Positions 61,400 to 64,000 of a DNA stretch of 64,000 nucleotides are shown piece by piece (positions within the stretch are counted from its first letter, which is position 1; each line of letters opens with the position of its first letter). The position numbers and the translations under genes are program-made. The notes below the pieces were generated by a model. It was not told the origin of the DNA. It worked only from the letters and a program-made list of their open reading frames with translations, and did no database searches. Source of the stretch: a virus; IMG/VR virus record IMGVR_UViG_3300033143_002183, positions 1-64,000 of that record. One strand, written 5' to 3'.

Positions 61400-61487
61400 T
61401 GGTAGCGCGGGTCGGATTTGAACCGACGTTGAACTTTCGTTCCGGGGTTATGAGCCCCGTGAGACAACCAGACTTCTCGACTGCGCT
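61400..61487 (-). tRNA. tRNA with CAT anticodon (Met type) and long variable arm
   Basis: Acceptor AGCGCAG/CCGCGCT (one A-C mismatch), D-stem GAGA/TCTC, anticodon stem CGGGG/CCCCG with loop CTCATAA, T-arm GTCGG-TTCAAAT-CCGAC, discriminator A and encoded CCA. The variable region has 15 bases and contains a hairpin GAAC-GAAA-GTTC with a GNRA loop. Bacterial Met and Ile CAT tRNAs have short variable loops, so this is unusual. 88 bases. Confidence 0.85.
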
Positions 61488-61492
61488 ATAAT

Positions 61493-61570
61493 TGGTCCGA
61501 GCGGTAGGATTTGAACCTACGTATTCCTGGCTCCAGACCAGGACGATGACCAAGCTTTCGTTACACCCGG
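61493..61570 (-). tRNA. tRNA-Pro (TGG)
   Basis: Acceptor CCGGGTG/CGCTCGG, D-stem ACGA/TCGT, anticodon stem CCTGG/CCAGG with loop TCTGGAG reading TGG, T-arm GTAGG-TTCAAAT-CCTAC and CCA. C1-G72 and A73 are proline identity elements in E. coli. Base 33 is C, not T, which is rare. 78 bases. Confidence 0.85.
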
Positions 61571-61575
61571 AAATA

Positions 61576-61814
61576 ACCTCTCTGGTACGCTTAATAGAAC
61601 TTGTTGTGTATCCACTATTCTATCTTTTCAGGCATCGCGCCATAGCGTGAGAGGTGTTGTTTGGCTCAGTTTGCGTGGTGCCATCACGAGACTAATATCA
61701 CCACCTTCATACGTAAGTACTAGTTAATGTATCTAATCTAATTCCCAGGATACTCGGCAAGAACCCACTGGAAGGTACCGAAATAACTTACCCCACAAAT
61801 TCAATAAGAGTAAG
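61576..61814 (-). other. non-coding gap with paired segments
   Basis: About 270 bases between tRNA-Pro and the next gene have no likely gene. Perfect pairing is seen between ACCTCTC (61576-61582) and GAGAGGT (61649-61655), and on the minus strand between CTTACTC and GGGTAAG (61787-61814, with one G-T pair). A near-palindrome TGGTGCCA also occurs. It may be a further structured RNA upstream of the tRNA cluster; no family recognised. Confidence 0.35.
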
Positions 61815-61844
61815 CAGTTGCCTTATTAAATCCCATTTTACACG

Positions 61845-62168
61845 TTACTTCTCTTTAGTGCAAGATTTCTTCTTTCTTAACTTGTTATGTATGTACATTG
61901 AACTAACTATACCTACAGCCCCTCCAATACCCATATATACCCAATCCCAAGTATCAGCAGCTACAACTTCACGGTAGATTGTGAATTGTGACATAGAAAT
62001 AAGAAATGAGGTAAATATAGCTCCCCAGTACTTGTCATGCATTACATTCTTTTGCTGGAACCCTAGCAAGAAGACGGATATAAATGCTATAAAACCTAGT
62101 ATCATGAGCCACTCAATATATTTATCATGGTACCAATAAAAAATAGTACAGATCCGAGTAAATAACAA
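61845..62168 (-). CDS. membrane protein with three helices, 107 aa
   Basis: Three hydrophobic stretches (about residues 21-38, 49-62 and 74-92) and a strongly basic tail (NKLRKKKSCTKEK). A TTG at 62168 opens the frame; a Met at 62105 is an alternative start. Could be a holin-like or other membrane protein. Not in the main lysis cluster. Confidence 0.55.
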   Translation of the reverse strand: MLFTRICTIFYWYHDKYIEWLMILGFIAFISVFLLGFQQKNVMHDKYWGAIFTSFLISMSQFTIYREVVAADTWDWVYMGIGGAVGIVSSMYIHNKLRKKKSCTKEK

Positions 62169-62181
62169 AAATTAGCTATCA

Positions 62182-62979
62182 TCAGTAAGTCCCCAACAAT
62201 CTTTCCAGGGAAACAAACTCAACATCATGATCCAAATAATCATATCGATTAATAAATGGCTTCAAATGGAGGAACCCGCGTATCTCAGTATTATTGGCTC
62301 CACGGTACGCTTCATCATGCATATAGAAACTGCCGGCACACACACCAAAGTGAGGCTTACCTTGCAAATTCTGTCTACGAGCATACTGGAACTGTTGTTG
62401 ATGGCCATGGACGAATGAATGGGGGAATTTATTCATCTTATTTTCAACACCACCACCTACAGGTCGCCCTGAAGCTGGATTTGGCATAAAATGGTTAAAA
62501 CAAATATCACCAATCCACAATGGATCAAGAAATTGATGAACCGTCCACCCTAATCTAGTGATCATTGACTCTAAATCAATCAATCCTAATAGATGAGTGT
62601 TGGCTCCTACCATCCGCATCAGTCTATTCTCATGGTTACCCATGATAAAGTCCAATGTAGGGGCATATTTCTTCTTTTTCTCAATACGATTACGTGATTC
62701 AATATAATCAGTAATAATCTTAAGGGCTTTCTGCCCAGAACGTAAGTCATCAACTAATCTACGTCCTTCTTTCTCTTCCTGAGTTGCATAAAAACTAAGG
62801 GATTCAAAATCCCAATGATCACCTATATGCACAATATGTGCAGGCTTATGTTTCCAGATATACCTGGCCAAGGCTTCAATATGCTCAAGAGGAGCATCTT
62901 TAGTTACTTGGGTATCTGCAATAATAAGTATATCCCCCGCAGGGGTAATACTTAGTTTTCCGGTTGGAGAAATATTCAT
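62182..62979 (-). CDS. calcineurin-like phosphoesterase, 265 aa
   Basis: Metallophosphoesterase motifs: ADTQ near the start, VHIGDHWD, GNHENR and HGHQQQF. The second such enzyme in this window (the first at 19367), longer and divergent. The first metal site reads DTQ where the usual motif is DxH, a substitution seen in some phage members. Substrate unknown. Confidence 0.78.
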   Translation of the reverse strand: MNISPTGKLSITPAGDILIIADTQVTKDAPLEHIEALARYIWKHKPAHIVHIGDHWDFESLSFYATQEEKEGRRLVDDLRSGQKALKIITDYIESRNRIEKKKKYAPTLDFIMGNHENRLMRMVGANTHLLGLIDLESMITRLGWTVHQFLDPLWIGDICFNHFMPNPASGRPVGGGVENKMNKFPHSFVHGHQQQFQYARRQNLQGKPHFGVCAGSFYMHDEAYRGANNTEIRGFLHLKPFINRYDYLDHDVEFVSLERLLGTY

Positions 62980-62988
62980 TCTATTTCC

Positions 62989-63246
62989 TTAACAAATTAT
63001 AGTTGGTCTACTTAAATGATCAAAATCTTGAATCTGACCAGGTAAATGGGGTTTAGGCCACCCTAAAGGTTCTGGCCATTCAACCTTACTTAAGTCAGGT
63101 ACTAATGTATCTAACTCAGAAGTGACCTTATTAAACACTAAAGCAAGATGTTCTTTAATCATCTTGGTTTGTGCTGGTGTGATCTCCGTAGCCCCAGTGA
63201 GTTCAAAAAACCCCTGGAGCCAAAGACAAAAATCACGATCTGGCAT
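62989..63246 (-). CDS. hypothetical protein, 85 aa
   Basis: The N-terminus (DRDFCLWLQGFFELTGATE, then EITPAQTKMIKEHLALVF) matches a small conserved phage protein pattern with a helical domain. Its start overlaps the upstream stop. No catalytic residues seen. Confidence 0.62.
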   Translation of the reverse strand: MPDRDFCLWLQGFFELTGATEITPAQTKMIKEHLALVFNKVTSELDTLVPDLSKVEWPEPLGWPKPHLPGQIQDFDHLSRPTIIC

Positions 63247-63737
63247 TACTTAATGACCTTACTAAGTAAACGTAGTTCTTGATCAGAGATATCACCTTCT
63301 ACTTCAAATGAAGTTGGGCGCTCACCTTGATCATTACATACCTTACGTAAAACTAATTGTAAATCAGCATCTACATCAAATGAGATAACTTCTTCATCAG
63401 CAAACTCTAAACTAACAATAGGGAGGGATACTACTGCTTCAGATACGCTATCAGAAGTTACTTCTGAATCAGAATCTGAATCCGCTGGCGCTACTTCAGA
63501 TTCTGATTCAGAACTAATTTCTGATACCTCCTCAGCATTAGCATTCCCCTTAGCTTCGCTAGTATCTTTCAACGTGCCATCCTTGTTTAAGGTTTTATCA
63601 ATTTCTTTGAATACTTGCTCTACCTCTGCAAGTTCTACTTCTACTCCTTTAACAGTAACTTCAACTGATTTATCTGCACCTGGTTTAGCAGGATCAACCT
63701 TAACTTCTACTTCTTCACTCTTCTTACTTTTACTCAT
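63246..63737 (-). CDS. acidic protein with Ser/Asp/Glu repeats, 163 aa
   Basis: Residues about 65-110 are low-complexity Ser, Glu and Asp. The C-terminal third is a small globular part (SFDVDADLQLVLRKVCNDQG). May be a protein that mimics DNA charge or binds a partner through its acidic tract; function unknown. Confidence 0.6.
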   Translation of the reverse strand: MSKSKKSEEVEVKVDPAKPGADKSVEVTVKGVEVELAEVEQVFKEIDKTLNKDGTLKDTSEAKGNANAEEVSEISSESESEVAPADSDSDSEVTSDSVSEAVVSLPIVSLEFADEEVISFDVDADLQLVLRKVCNDQGERPTSFEVEGDISDQELRLLSKVIK

Positions 63738-63748
63738 ATTATTCTTCC

Positions 63749-64000
63749 TTAATTATCTTGTATTAATCGAATAGACCGAACTGCGCCTAAATCTATAAAT
63801 GTAACTGTTTTTATCTTGATACCAAAGTCTCTCAACTTCTTTCGTACCAAAGGTAATACAGCATCTTGTACTTCAAAAATATCTACATAATTAGTCTGTG
63901 ATACCTTCTCTTGGATCTCTCCCATTGTGATATCAGCCAAAACTTCCTCACTATCATACATGTTTAAAAGGTATTTAGCAATATCAGTAATACTATATGC
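63749..64000 (-). CDS. small protein, 5' end outside window
   Basis: The frame with an ATG at 63961 stays open upstream to the right edge and reads ITDIAKYLLNMYDSEEVL, a continuous helix, so the real start is probably beyond the window. The visible 83 codons show two helices and a beta part (DFGIKIKTVTFIDLG). No family recognised. Confidence 0.6.
   Translation of the reverse strand, partial: AYSITDIAKYLLNMYDSEEVLADITMGEIQEKVSQTNYVDIFEVQDAVLPLVRKKLRDFGIKIKTVTFIDLGAVRSIRLIQDN

Noticed and set aside
61501-61560. tRNA-Trp (CCA) on the plus strand
   Set aside because: The central hairpin read on the plus strand gives CCA, but the T-loop TTCAAAT and CCA end are only correct on the minus strand, which gives tRNA-Pro.
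1-64000. CRISPR array, integrase or lysogeny module
   Set aside because: No regular repeat-spacer array, recombinase, repressor or attachment site was seen; the content is that of a lytic phage.

Overview
The window is most of the genome of a lytic, AT-rich, short-tailed phage of the N4 type (Schitoviridae-like). I infer this from gene content and order. A plus-strand block (1 to 23970) carries N4-type middle genes: a MoxR ATPase with a VWA metalloprotein, an N4/T7-type DNA polymerase, a PD-(D/E)XK nuclease, a primase, a RecA-like ATPase, an SSB and a RusA resolvase. It converges on a minus-strand block (23967 to 64000) that reads terminase, connector, fibres, lysis genes, portal, scaffold, capsid, internal virion proteins and finally a 2409-residue virion RNA polymerase, the N4 late-gene order. 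The early region, with the transcribing RNA polymerase subunits, is not in the window. The host is probably a Gram-negative bacterium, because there is a spanin pair, a signal-peptide LapG-like protease and sigma70-like promoters; the species cannot be read from the sequence.

Plus strand. 1-7192: the 3' part of rtcB, many small and often Cys-pair proteins, an HNH-AP2 endonuclease and the MoxR/VWA pair. 7116-11985: a DNA polymerase broken into three open reading frames, with three unrelated genes in the first break and an HNH endonuclease in the second. 12130-17929: replication and recombination genes up to SSB. 17930-18650: a non-coding stretch of about 710 bases with many strong helices, resembling the giant phage RNAs (GOLLD/ROOL class) in size and setting. 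18664-23970: a Tad2-like anti-Thoeris protein, a phosphoesterase, DNA ligase, RNA ligase, LapG-like cysteine protease, RusA and small proteins. Several gaps on this strand hold tRNA-like folds.

Minus strand, in transcription order. 64000-61845: small proteins and a phosphoesterase. 61570-61227: tRNA genes for Pro, a CAT (Met-type) tRNA with an odd long variable arm, Gln and Tyr. 61212-60677: two small genes. 60571-57467: terminase subunits and a connector. 57461-51636: fibres and lysis amidase. 51624-48076: a fibre gene with two compensating frameshifts. 48040-47345: holin, Rz and Rz1. 47122-40113: portal, scaffold, capsid and head proteins. 40111-31219: internal virion and fibre proteins. 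31196-23967: virion RNA polymerase. Two very similar sigma70-like promoters precede the terminase and portal genes, as expected if late genes use the host polymerase.

Most notable are the three-piece DNA polymerase, the large structured RNA, the phage-borne LapG-like protease, the Tad2-like protein, a zincin motif inside the virion RNA polymerase chain, and the long-armed CAT tRNA.
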